From Seohaeicola saemankumensis (GTDB taxonomy: Bacteria > Pseudomonadota > Alphaproteobacteria > Rhodobacterales > Rhodobacteraceae): DNA of 64,000 bases. How positions within the stretch are numbered: position 1 is the stretch's first letter; each line of letters starts with the position of its first letter. Shown here in pieces: positions 1-7,830 of the stretch. The position numbers and the translations under genes were made by a program. The notes under the pieces are model-generated. The model made no database searches and was not told the origin of the DNA. It was given only the letters and a program-made list of their open reading frames with translations. The stretch covers positions 39,871 to 103,870 of the forward strand of contig NZ_JAIUZI010000016.1 in assembly GCF_020171285.1 (NCBI RefSeq). Reading direction: 5' to 3'.

Positions 1-1251
1 CGCAACAGCAATCCGGCGGTCTGGGACGAAAGCTGGGCCGCCTCGCGTAGCCGGGTGCTGGGCCTGGCCGAGCGGTTGGCGCCGATCCTCGAAGAGGACG
101 GGCTGATCCTGGAATCGCTCGACGTCACGGCCAATACGGCCGAATTGCGGTTCCGCAACCTGCAGTACCGGTCGTTTGCCAATGCGGTGGGCCGGGCGGC
201 GCGGGCGCTGGCGCAGGTGATGCCGGCCTCGGTGGAGACCTTCCGGCTGGTCCCGGTCGAGGCGAATATGGCGCTGTCGACGACGATCATCCGCCGCTCG
301 GACCTCGAGGCGCTGGAATTCGATGGCCAGAGCACGCAGGCGCTGCTGGCGGTGACCGGCTTTGCCGATGCCGGCGCGCGGTCTGAGACGGCGGTGGTGG
401 CGCCGGGGCTCTACCCCGATTTCGCCTGGGCCCTGACCCCCTATTTCGAACCGGCCTACTTCGATCCCTCGCAGCCGATCCGCATGGATGTCGGCATCGA
501 TCTCGGCGCCAGCTATCGCCCGGCGCCGGGCTGGGTGTTCGCGGGCAAGATCCGCCAGCGGATCGCCGGCAACGTCAAGGACGGCCGGCCGTCGAATTCG
601 GTGCTGCCGCATGTGCGCACCGACCAGGTGCTCTATGCCCAGTATGACACCACGCTGAACAATCTCTACGGCGCCTATTACTGGAAGCCGCGCGAGGATC
701 TCTATGCCCGGGTGACGGCCGGCTACCTTGAGGCGATGTACGGCGGGATTTCCACCGAGGTGCTGTGGAAGCCGGTGGGCAGCCCGCTGGCGCTGGGTCT
801 CGAGGCCAACTATGTGGTCAAACGCGACTTTGACCAGCGGCTCGGGTTCCAGGATTACAGCGTCTTCACCGGCCATGCCTCGGCCTATTACGATTTCGGC
901 GCCGGTTTCCTCGCGCGGGTCGACGCGGGCCGCTATCTGGCCGGCGATGTCGGCGCCACCTTCAGCCTGGACCGCTATTTCGACAACGGCTGGTCGGTGG
1001 GCGGCTTCTTTACCCTGACCAACGTGTCGGCGGCGGACTTTGGCGAAGGCTCGTTCGACAAGGGCATCCGCTTTTCGTTTCCTCTGACCTGGTTCCTGGG
1101 TCAGCCCAGCCGCAAGTCCACCGGCACCACGATCCGCCCGGTGCAGCGCGACGGTGGCCAGATGGTACATGTGCCGGGCCGGCTTTATGGCCAGGTCCGC
1201 GAAGCGCACAGCAAGGCGCTGAGCGATCAATGGGCGAGGGTCTGGGAATGA
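1..1251 (+). CDS. yjbH: YjbH-family outer-membrane exopolysaccharide protein (5' partial)
   Basis: The reading frame is open from base 1, so the gene starts before the window; 416 C-terminal residues are visible. The sequence is rich in alternating aromatic and polar strands with many Tyr/Gly/Asp turns (for example the segment around DVGIDLGASYRPAPGWVFAG), as expected of a predicted outer-membrane beta-barrel of the YjbH/GfcD type. YjbH proteins work with YjbF and YjbE in production or export of an exopolysaccharide; the exact role is not known. The TGA stop overlaps the ATG of the next gene, which encodes a YjbF-type lipoprotein, and this pairing supports the call. The family assignment rests on recall of the fold and context, not on an alignment. 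Confidence 0.75.
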   Translation, partial: RNSNPAVWDESWAASRSRVLGLAERLAPILEEDGLILESLDVTANTAELRFRNLQYRSFANAVGRAARALAQVMPASVETFRLVPVEANMALSTTIIRRSDLEALEFDGQSTQALLAVTGFADAGARSETAVVAPGLYPDFAWALTPYFEPAYFDPSQPIRMDVGIDLGASYRPAPGWVFAGKIRQRIAGNVKDGRPSNSVLPHVRTDQVLYAQYDTTLNNLYGAYYWKPREDLYARVTAGYLEAMYGGISTEVLWKPVGSPLALGLEANYVVKRDFDQRLGFQDYSVFTGHASAYYDFGAGFLARVDAGRYLAGDVGATFSLDRYFDNGWSVGGFFTLTNVSAADFGEGSFDKGIRFSFPLTWFLGQPSRKSTGTTIRPVQRDGGQMVHVPGRLYGQVREAHSKALSDQWARVWE

Positions 1252-1967
1252 CGCGGAAAGACGCGGTGGCACGTCCGATGATGCATCGGGCCAGAGTGTG
1301 CGCGGCCCTGCTGGCCGGTGTGCTGCTGGCGGGCTGTGGCGGCGGCAACCAGGTGGAGCCGCTGGAACTGCAGGTGATCAGGGCGGGACAAGCGGCGATT
1401 GCCAAGCGCACCGCCGGCGCACCGCCGCCGCGCCCGGCGCTGACCCGCGCGGCACTGAACACCGTCGAGGTGTCGGCGCTGGAGGTCACGCTGGAGCGCG
1501 ACGATGTGCTGGCCTACCTGCTGATTGACGATACGCGGCGCGATTCCACGCCGGGCAGGATCACCGTCTGGCGGTCCGAGGACAATCTGAACGTGGTCAC
1601 CCGCAACGGTATCGTCATCGCCACCCGGGGCCTGGGCAATGACATCATATCCAGCAGCGTCCAGGTCAGCGGCGACAGCCCCGGCCCGGCGCGCAGCGGC
1701 GATCATGTGCAGATGGTCCGGGCGCTGGACAACAAGGCGGTACCGATCCCCCTGGCCTGTGATCTGGTCGACATGGGGGCCGAAACCATCGTGATCGTCG
1801 AACGCAAACACCCCACCCGGCACCTGCAGCAGCGCTGCGAAGGGGCCGGCGGCACGGTGGTCAACGACTATTGGGTTGATTCGGCACGCGGAATCGTCTG
1901 GCAGTCGCGGCAATGGGCCGGCCCCGGCATCGGCTATATGCGTCTGCGCCGCCTGACCACCGGGTAA
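1248..1967 (+). CDS. yjbF: YjbF/GfcB-family lipoprotein
   Basis: Predicted 239-residue lipoprotein. An N-terminal hydrophobic stretch ends in the lipobox LAGC (Cys30), followed by a Gly-rich linker, so the mature protein should be lipid-anchored in the envelope. The body (TITVWRSEDN-like segment, then TRNGIVIATRGLG) matches my memory of the YjbF/GfcB group 4 capsule family, which reads through a conserved motif of this sort. I chose the ATG at 1248 because it overlaps the upstream stop as ATGA and has GAGGG just upstream. An in-frame ATG at 1230 is the alternative. It forms a translationally coupled pair with the YjbH-type gene. Confidence 0.75.
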   Translation: MTRKDAVARPMMHRARVCAALLAGVLLAGCGGGNQVEPLELQVIRAGQAAIAKRTAGAPPPRPALTRAALNTVEVSALEVTLERDDVLAYLLIDDTRRDSTPGRITVWRSEDNLNVVTRNGIVIATRGLGNDIISSSVQVSGDSPGPARSGDHVQMVRALDNKAVPIPLACDLVDMGAETIVIVERKHPTRHLQQRCEGAGGTVVNDYWVDSARGIVWQSRQWAGPGIGYMRLRRLTTG

Positions 1968-2128
1968 CGCCCGAAAACGGCCCGTATCGCGTCTTGCACA
2001 GCGGTTACCGGGTCCACGCGATCCCGCTTTTCCCCTGTGTTGTACCGCTTCGGGGCTGAGGAATTGGGCAATTGCCCTCAGCACAGCAAAAAAGCGCTGG
2101 TTCGGCGGTCTTGCAGCTGCAGCATACG

Positions 2129-2157
2129 TTGAAAAGAGCGCGGATCTGCGCTAGAAC
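2129..2157 (+). promoter_or_regulatory. Probable sigma-70 type promoter for the YjbE-like gene
   Basis: TTGAAA at 2129-2134 and TAGAAC at 2152-2157 are separated by exactly 17 bases. They match the -35 consensus at five of six and the -10 consensus at four of six positions. The coding start lies about 34 bases downstream, preceded by the strong ribosome site AAAAGGGG at 2174-2181. This would give the small gene its own transcript, separate from the yjbH-yjbF pair. Confidence 0.5.
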
Positions 2158-2190
2158 CTACCCAAGTTCAGCCAAAAGGGGTTTTGGATT

Positions 2191-2562
2191 ATGAAAAAGA
2201 TGTTCGCTATCGCCGCTGCTGGCTTGTTTGCCCTCAGCGGGACCGCATTCGCCCAGACATTCGAGGGCGCCAGCCCGGAAGCGCTGGCCGAGGCCAAGGA
2301 AAAAGGCGCCTGCGGCGTAGGCTATGAGCCGAGAAAGGCCGAGTACCTGGCCGATGGCCGCCTGGCCGTTCTGTGCCCGGCCGGATCGGGTGCCGCGGCA
2401 GCCGCTGCCGGCGGCGCGATCGCGCAGCCTGCGGTTCTGGCCGGAACCACGCTGGGTGCCGGCGGTGCAGCCGCCCTGGCCGGCCTGGTCATCGTGGTTG
2501 CCCTGACCGGCGGCGACGACACCTCGACCACCACCACCACCACCACGGGCGGCGGCAACTAA
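2191..2562 (+). CDS. YjbE/GfcA-like small secreted protein with Thr-rich tail
   Basis: A 123-residue protein with a clear signal peptide (residues 1-22, ending TAFAQ). The mature part has two Cys residues, an Ala/Gly-rich hydrophobic segment (about 65-110) and ends in Gly-Gly-Asp-Asp, seven Thr residues in a row and GGGN. E. coli YjbE and GfcA are likewise tiny exported proteins with a hydrophobic Ala/Gly segment, a GGD-type turn and a poly-Thr tail, so I call it a YjbE-like protein by architecture and by its position next to yjbH/yjbF. The molecular function of that family is unknown. A strong SD and its own promoter and terminator suggest a highly expressed single gene. Confidence 0.6.
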   Translation: MKKMFAIAAAGLFALSGTAFAQTFEGASPEALAEAKEKGACGVGYEPRKAEYLADGRLAVLCPAGSGAAAAAAGGAIAQPAVLAGTTLGAGGAAALAGLVIVVALTGGDDTSTTTTTTTGGGN

Positions 2563-2616
2563 AGCCAAAGCTCGCTTGCGCGGAGATGATCCGCAAGCGG
2601 CTGGTGTGACATTCAA

Positions 2617-2645
2617 GGCAGGTCCCTGACGGGGCCTGCCTTTTT
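2617..2645 (+). terminator. Rho-independent terminator after the YjbE-like gene
   Basis: GGCAGGTCCC (2617-2626) pairs with GGGGCCTGCC (2631-2640) around a four-base loop, with one G-T wobble, and is followed immediately by TTTTT. It sits 55 bases after the stop codon and before the convergent glycosyltransferase gene. Confidence 0.85.
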
Positions 2646-2691
2646 GCGTTGTCCCGATGTCTTTCGGGAGGCTGTCCCCGGAGGCTCGGGC

Positions 2692-5600
2692 TCAGCTGAC
2701 CGGCGAATAGAGATCGATACTTTCGAAGGCCGCCCGCATCAGTTCGCGCCCGGTCTCGAAGGAGAAGCTCTGCCGGACATAGGTGCGGGCGTTGTCCGAG
2801 ATCGCCTGCCACAGCGCATCGTCGTCCTGCAGGCGGGTGATGGCATCGCGCCATTCGGCGGGGGTGGTGGCGATCATGCAGTCGTGCCCATGGCGCAGCC
2901 CGACCCCTTCGGCGGCGGTGGGCGTCAGCACGCAGGGCACCCCATGGGCCAGCGCCGCCAGCACCTTGCCCTTGAGCCCGGCGCCCGAGAGAAGCGGTGC
3001 GACAAAGATCCGGTGCTTGTCGTAAGCATCCGAAATGTCTTTGATATATCCCTGTGGATGGATCTGCGCGCTTTTCAGCGCGCGGATGTCGTCGCCCATG
3101 CCCGACCCGTAGACAAAGAACTGCAGGTCCGGCTGCGAGGTTTCCAGCAGCGGCATCACCTGGCGGGCGAACCACAGCACGCCCTCGGCGTTGGGCGCAT
3201 GCAGGTAGTTGCCCAGGAACGACAGCCCGCTGCGGTTTTCCAGCCCGGGCGCGCTATCGGGCATATCCACCACCCAGGGGCATTTGGCCACCCGCACCTG
3301 GCCGTCGGTGTGCGACTGGATCACCGAATGCTCGACCTCGTTGTAGCTGAGCACGACGTCGGATTTGCGCATCACCTCCAGCTCCAGCGTGCGGGTTTCG
3401 CGGGCGGCGGCGATCTTGGCCGCGTCATTGGCGGCGATCCCGGCGCGCAGTTCGCGCAGGAAATGCAGGTCGGCGTTGTTGAACAGGATCCGGGTTCTTG
3501 GCGCCAGCTGGCGCAGCCGGTCGATGACGTCGCGGGCGACGTAGAACCGGGTGATGTAGAAGGCGTCGAAATCGCTGACATGCCGGGACAGATATTCATC
3601 CACCGACAGGAAGAACGGCGCGTGGATCACCTCGACCCCCATTTTCTCCAGCGCCTCGGTATAGCTGCCCATATGGGCCAGGTTGCGGGCCAGGAAGGTC
3701 ACCTTGTAGCCCAGGCTCTGCACCAGCCGGATCTCCTGCACGGCGGCATGGCTGCCGGCATCGCGATCGGGCCGGGGCGTGGCATAGTCGATGAACAGCA
3801 CCCGCCCGACGATGCCGCGGTCCTTTTCCAGGTCCGGTTTCACCCCTTCGGCGCCAAACCGCGAATAGGCGGCGGCCCAGCGGCGCTTGAACTTGGGCCG
3901 GTTGATCTCCTGGTAGCGCTTGAAGCCGGCGGCGGTATCGGTGCCGCTGGTCAGGCCTTCGTAGTGGTAGACCACCGAGGAGGGGATGAACCAGGTGGTG
4001 TAGCCGGCCTCGCGCACCTTGAAGGCGAGGTCGGTATCCTCGAAATACATCGGCTCCAGGTACTGTGACAGCCCGCCGACCTCTTCCCAGATGGCGCGGG
4101 TGGTCATCAGCGCCGCGCCACAGAGATAGTCGGTCTGCCGGGCATAGCAGAATCGCGGATCCCAGGGGTTTTCGCCGTGGCCGTAGTTCCACGGGTTGCC
4201 GGTGCTCCAGATGATGCCGCCGGCATCCTGCAGCCGGCCGTCGGGATAGAGCAGTTTCGACCCCACCAGCCCGACCTTGTCAAAGCGCGCAAAGCCGTCG
4301 ACCAGCGCATCCAGCCAGCCATTGGTGACCTCGACGTCATTGTTCAGCAGCGCGACATAGGTGCCGCGCGCCTTGGCGGCGCCGGCGTTACAGGCACGGA
4401 TGAACCGCTGCGCCTGGGTATTGCGGACCACGGTGATGCCCGACACGATCTCTTCGATCCGGGCGGTCTCGTCGGTAGAGCCGTCATCGACCAGGATCAC
4501 CTCGAAGGTGACATGATTATGGGCCAGCAGCAGGCTGGCCAGTGCCAGATAGGTGACCTCCACCTTGTTATGCACGGGGATCACCACCGAGACATCGGGG
4601 GCCTCGACCGGTGGAAAGGCCAGCGGCGCCAGACGGACGTTGTCGTGGCCGCCCTCGACCACCTCCAGCGCGCGGGCGATCTGAGCCTGCATCTCGGGGT
4701 TGGCGCCGGCGGCCATATGGGCGCGCAGCGCCGCGTAGCGATGCGCCGCCTGCGGCATCAGCGGCCCCGGAAACGGTGCCCGGCTTTCGTTCTGCAGCAC
4801 GTCCAGCGGCGTCAGCATCCGCGGCATCAGCACATAGGTGCTGAGCAGCCGCTGGGTGCCGCTTTCGTCCAGCACCGCCAGATTGTGATAATGGCCGGTC
4901 TGCATTTCGCGCGGCATCCGCACCCAGACCGGGTCCGGACCCAGCTGCTGGCTGAACGCGAATTTGCCGTCCAGCATGATCCGGTACAGGCCCGGCCGCG
5001 CGGCTTTCATCTGCAGGCTGTGGCCGTGGTCTTCGGTGATGGTGACCGACAGGTCGGCACCTTCCAGCAGCAGGTGTTCATCTTCGCCCAGATACAGCAT
5101 CAGCGGTTGCCCCGGCGCGGTCATCGCCGGCAGCTCCGCCTCCAGCCAGACCGCGCCCGGTCCGGGCTCCGCGCCCTTCAGCTGCAGCCCCTCGCCCGGT
5201 GACGGGCTGGTCCGGTCGGCGCGGCCGGCAAGGGTATCGCTGCGGGGGGCCGGGCGGGCCACATGCGGGTCGGCGGTAAAGAGAAAGGGCGACAGCTGGC
5301 TGTCGCCACCCTTGTAGCTGTCGAACTGCACGGTCATGTGCAGCTCCGTGACCTCCTCCATCGGCGGCAGCTGCTGTTCCACGGCCAGGTAATCGGCCTC
5401 GTCCTGGCCGCCGATGCGGGTGTCATCGAACAGCAGCGTATAGGTGCCGGCCAGCCGGTCGCCCTTTGTCTTGTCGCCGGCCGTCCGCAGCCGCCGGATC
5501 TCGAGCCGTCCGGCGGCACGATGCGAGGCCAGCCAGGCGCGGAAGCTCAGCGGCGGATCCTGCGGGTTTTGTGCCGGCAGCGGGATCGGCGCGGCCAGCG

Positions 5601-5943
5601 CCACCCGGCAGGGGGCGGTGGGGTCGAGGAATTTCATCTGCACGGTCTTGCGCCCCGGCAGCCCCCATTGCGGGATCCCGTTGACCGAAACCTCGCAGGG
5701 CAGCGGCTTTGCCCCCTCGGGCCGCGGCGCCAGCAGAGGGGCGGTGAATTCAGGGCGGAACTCGCCCTGCGCCTGCGGTTCGGCCGGGCCGGCGGGCTGC
5801 ATCCGCACCAGGGCGCCGCCAATTCCCAGCGCCGGTCCCCGCTCTGCCAGCTCCGGAGCCATTTGCGCCTGTACAAGGCCATCTGCGATCACGATCCGGG
5901 CAACGCCCTGGGGCAGAGAAACGGTGGGGTGGTCGGGCTTCAT
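2692..5943 (-). CDS. Two-domain glycosyltransferase (GT2 plus GT4)
   Basis: Predicted 1083-residue cytoplasmic enzyme. Residues 1-450 form a region of unknown fold. Residues 451-690 are a GT2 (GT-A) domain: VSVVIPVHN at 451-459, the nucleotide-binding DDGST at 486-490 and LNNDV at 533-537 in place of DXD. Residues from about 730 form a GT-B/GT4 domain (VLFIDYATPRPDRDAGS near its start; a SGAGLKGKVLAALAHGVPCV-type C-terminal donor site). The fusion suggests two successive sugar additions by one protein. I chose ATG at 5943 because GAAAGAGA lies just upstream; a GTG at 5991 would add 16 residues. It is convergent to the YjbE-like gene and divergent from manC. Confidence 0.85.
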   Translation of the reverse strand: MKPDHPTVSLPQGVARIVIADGLVQAQMAPELAERGPALGIGGALVRMQPAGPAEPQAQGEFRPEFTAPLLAPRPEGAKPLPCEVSVNGIPQWGLPGRKTVQMKFLDPTAPCRVALAAPIPLPAQNPQDPPLSFRAWLASHRAAGRLEIRRLRTAGDKTKGDRLAGTYTLLFDDTRIGGQDEADYLAVEQQLPPMEEVTELHMTVQFDSYKGGDSQLSPFLFTADPHVARPAPRSDTLAGRADRTSPSPGEGLQLKGAEPGPGAVWLEAELPAMTAPGQPLMLYLGEDEHLLLEGADLSVTITEDHGHSLQMKAARPGLYRIMLDGKFAFSQQLGPDPVWVRMPREMQTGHYHNLAVLDESGTQRLLSTYVLMPRMLTPLDVLQNESRAPFPGPLMPQAAHRYAALRAHMAAGANPEMQAQIARALEVVEGGHDNVRLAPLAFPPVEAPDVSVVIPVHNKVEVTYLALASLLLAHNHVTFEVILVDDGSTDETARIEEIVSGITVVRNTQAQRFIRACNAGAAKARGTYVALLNNDVEVTNGWLDALVDGFARFDKVGLVGSKLLYPDGRLQDAGGIIWSTGNPWNYGHGENPWDPRFCYARQTDYLCGAALMTTRAIWEEVGGLSQYLEPMYFEDTDLAFKVREAGYTTWFIPSSVVYHYEGLTSGTDTAAGFKRYQEINRPKFKRRWAAAYSRFGAEGVKPDLEKDRGIVGRVLFIDYATPRPDRDAGSHAAVQEIRLVQSLGYKVTFLARNLAHMGSYTEALEKMGVEVIHAPFFLSVDEYLSRHVSDFDAFYITRFYVARDVIDRLRQLAPRTRILFNNADLHFLRELRAGIAANDAAKIAAARETRTLELEVMRKSDVVLSYNEVEHSVIQSHTDGQVRVAKCPWVVDMPDSAPGLENRSGLSFLGNYLHAPNAEGVLWFARQVMPLLETSQPDLQFFVYGSGMGDDIRALKSAQIHPQGYIKDISDAYDKHRIFVAPLLSGAGLKGKVLAALAHGVPCVLTPTAAEGVGLRHGHDCMIATTPAEWRDAITRLQDDDALWQAISDNARTYVRQSFSFETGRELMRAAFESIDLYSPVS

Positions 5944-6354
5944 CGGGTCTCTTTCACTGGCATTCGGGGTGAATCCGGTGGCGGATTTCACCTGCGTCTT
6001 TGAACATGTTTTGGCGTTGCGCGAAAGCCAATGGCACAGGCACCGTCCAGAAAACGCCGATCATGTCGCATCCTTGCGCTCTTTGCCTGGATTTGCCAGC
6101 GCCCAGCCCGCAAAAGCGGCCCGGGGACGCCCCTGCCCTGTCCTGTCCCCGCTGCACCCATGGCTGCCCCATTTCAAGGCAGCGACACGGGCAGTAACCC
6201 CGGCGGTGGCGGGATTTCTTGTCGCAACCCATTCCCACGCCGTCGACAATATGCTGTAAGGAAGCGGAAATTCCGGGCCGGCACGGGCTGTGCGCGGGTC
6301 CGGAACGATTGCAGATCTGGTTTTTAGAAAGATCTTGAAGAAGGTGATATTGAT
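5944..6354. other. Divergent intergenic region (411 bp)
   Basis: No credible coding sequence: the open frames here lack ribosome sites and family-like sequence. It must hold promoters for the minus-strand glycosyltransferase and for manC. An AT-rich tract at about 6310-6354 leads into the manC ribosome site (GAAGAAGGTG). I could not find a convincing -35/-10 pair. Confidence 0.5.
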
Positions 6355-7803
6355 ATGGCCGTTGTCTATCCGGTGATTTTGTGTGGTGGCGTCGGCACCC
6401 GGCTCTGGCCGCTGTCGCGCAAGAGCTATCCCAAGCAGTTCGTGCCGCTGATCGGTGACAAGACCCTGTTCCAGGCCTGCGCCGAACGGATGACCGGGGC
6501 CGGCGACGGGTTTGAATTTGCCGCCCCCGCGATCCTGACCAATTCGGACTTCCGCTTTATCGTCGCCGAACAGCTGCAGGAGGCGGGTATCGACCCCGGC
6601 CCGGTGATGATCGAACCGCAGGGTCGCAACACCGCCCCCGCGGTATTGGCCGCGGCCCTGCATCTGGCCGCGCAGGATCCCGATGCGGTCCTGCTGGTGG
6701 CGCCCTCGGACCACGTGGTGCCCAACGCCGAGGCGTTCCGCGCGGCGGTGGCCGAGGCGGTGCGGACGGCGCAGGACCGGGGCGACCTGGTCACCTTTGG
6801 CATCACCCCCGATCACCCGGAAACCGGCTATGGCTATCTGCAGCTGTCGGTGCGGCCCGACGGCTCCGGCTCAGCCGTACCGCTGACCCGCTTTGTCGAG
6901 AAACCCGACCTTGAAACCGCCCAGGCGATGCTGGCCGATGGCAGCTACCTGTGGAATTCGGGGATTTTCCTGTTCACCGCGCGCGACATCGTTTCGGCCT
7001 TTGAGAAATTCGCCCCAGAGCTGATCGCGCCGGTCAGAGAGGCAGTGGAGCAGGCCGAGACCGACCTGGGCTTTTTGCGGCTCGAGCCCGAGGCCTGGGG
7101 CCGCGCCGACGACATCTCGATCGACTATGCGGTGATGGAACGGGCCGACAACCTCAGCGTGGTGCCCTATTCCGACGGCTGGTCGGACCTGGGCAGCTGG
7201 ACCGCGGTGCACGAGCTCAGCGGCCCCGACGGCGATGGCGTCGCCATGTCCGGCCCGGTCACCGCGATCGACTGCCGCAACGTGCTGCTGCGCTCGGAAT
7301 CGCCGGATCAGGAACTGGTCGGCATGGGCGTCGAGAACCTGATCGTGGTGGCGATGTCCGACGCGGTTCTGGTCGCCGACATGAGCCGGGCGCAGGACGT
7401 GAAAAAGGCGGTCACCGCGCTGAAGGCGAAATCGGCCAAACAGGCCGAGGCGCTGCCGGTCGATTACCGCCCCTGGGGCCATTTCGAAACGCTGATCCTG
7501 GGCGAGCGGTTCCAGGTCAAGCGTATCGTGGTCAAACCCGGCGCCTCGCTGAGCCTGCAAAGCCACCACCACCGGTCGGAACACTGGATCGTGGTCGAAG
7601 GTACCGCCAAGGTCACCGTCGGCGACGAGGTCAGCCTGATGACCGAGAACCAGTCGGTCTATATCCCGCTGGGCTCGGTGCACCGGCTGGAAAACCCCGG
7701 CAAGATCGAGATGGTGCTGATCGAGGTGCAGACCGGCAGCTATCTGGGCGAGGACGATATCACCCGCTACGAGGATATCTATGCACGAGGCCAGAAAGAC
7801 TAG
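6355..7803 (+). CDS. manC: Mannose-1-phosphate guanylyltransferase / mannose-6-phosphate isomerase
   Basis: A 482-residue bifunctional enzyme of the ManC/CpsB/AlgA type, the usual length for the family. The N-terminal nucleotidyltransferase shows GGVGTRLWPLSR (11-22) and FVEKPD; it makes GDP-mannose from mannose-1-phosphate and GTP. The C-terminal cupin has the type II isomerase motif QSHHHRSEHWIVVEG, which interconverts fructose-6-phosphate and mannose-6-phosphate. Its product feeds Gmd and Fcl further along the window. The start is set by ATG with GAAGAAGGTG upstream. The next gene begins 27 bases after the stop, so the two are probably co-transcribed. Confidence 0.95.
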   Translation: MAVVYPVILCGGVGTRLWPLSRKSYPKQFVPLIGDKTLFQACAERMTGAGDGFEFAAPAILTNSDFRFIVAEQLQEAGIDPGPVMIEPQGRNTAPAVLAAALHLAAQDPDAVLLVAPSDHVVPNAEAFRAAVAEAVRTAQDRGDLVTFGITPDHPETGYGYLQLSVRPDGSGSAVPLTRFVEKPDLETAQAMLADGSYLWNSGIFLFTARDIVSAFEKFAPELIAPVREAVEQAETDLGFLRLEPEAWGRADDISIDYAVMERADNLSVVPYSDGWSDLGSWTAVHELSGPDGDGVAMSGPVTAIDCRNVLLRSESPDQELVGMGVENLIVVAMSDAVLVADMSRAQDVKKAVTALKAKSAKQAEALPVDYRPWGHFETLILGERFQVKRIVVKPGASLSLQSHHHRSEHWIVVEGTAKVTVGDEVSLMTENQSVYIPLGSVHRLENPGKIEMVLIEVQTGSYLGEDDITRYEDIYARGQKD

Positions 7804-7830
7804 GCCGGCGACCCGAACCGGAGCAGGTGG

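Noticed and set aside
2373..2609. Frame with a run of six His residues near 2530, and an opposite-strand frame with poly-Trp
   Set aside because: Both are alternative readings of the ACC repeats that encode the Thr tail of the YjbE-like protein; the signal peptide, SD and terminator fit only the Thr frame.
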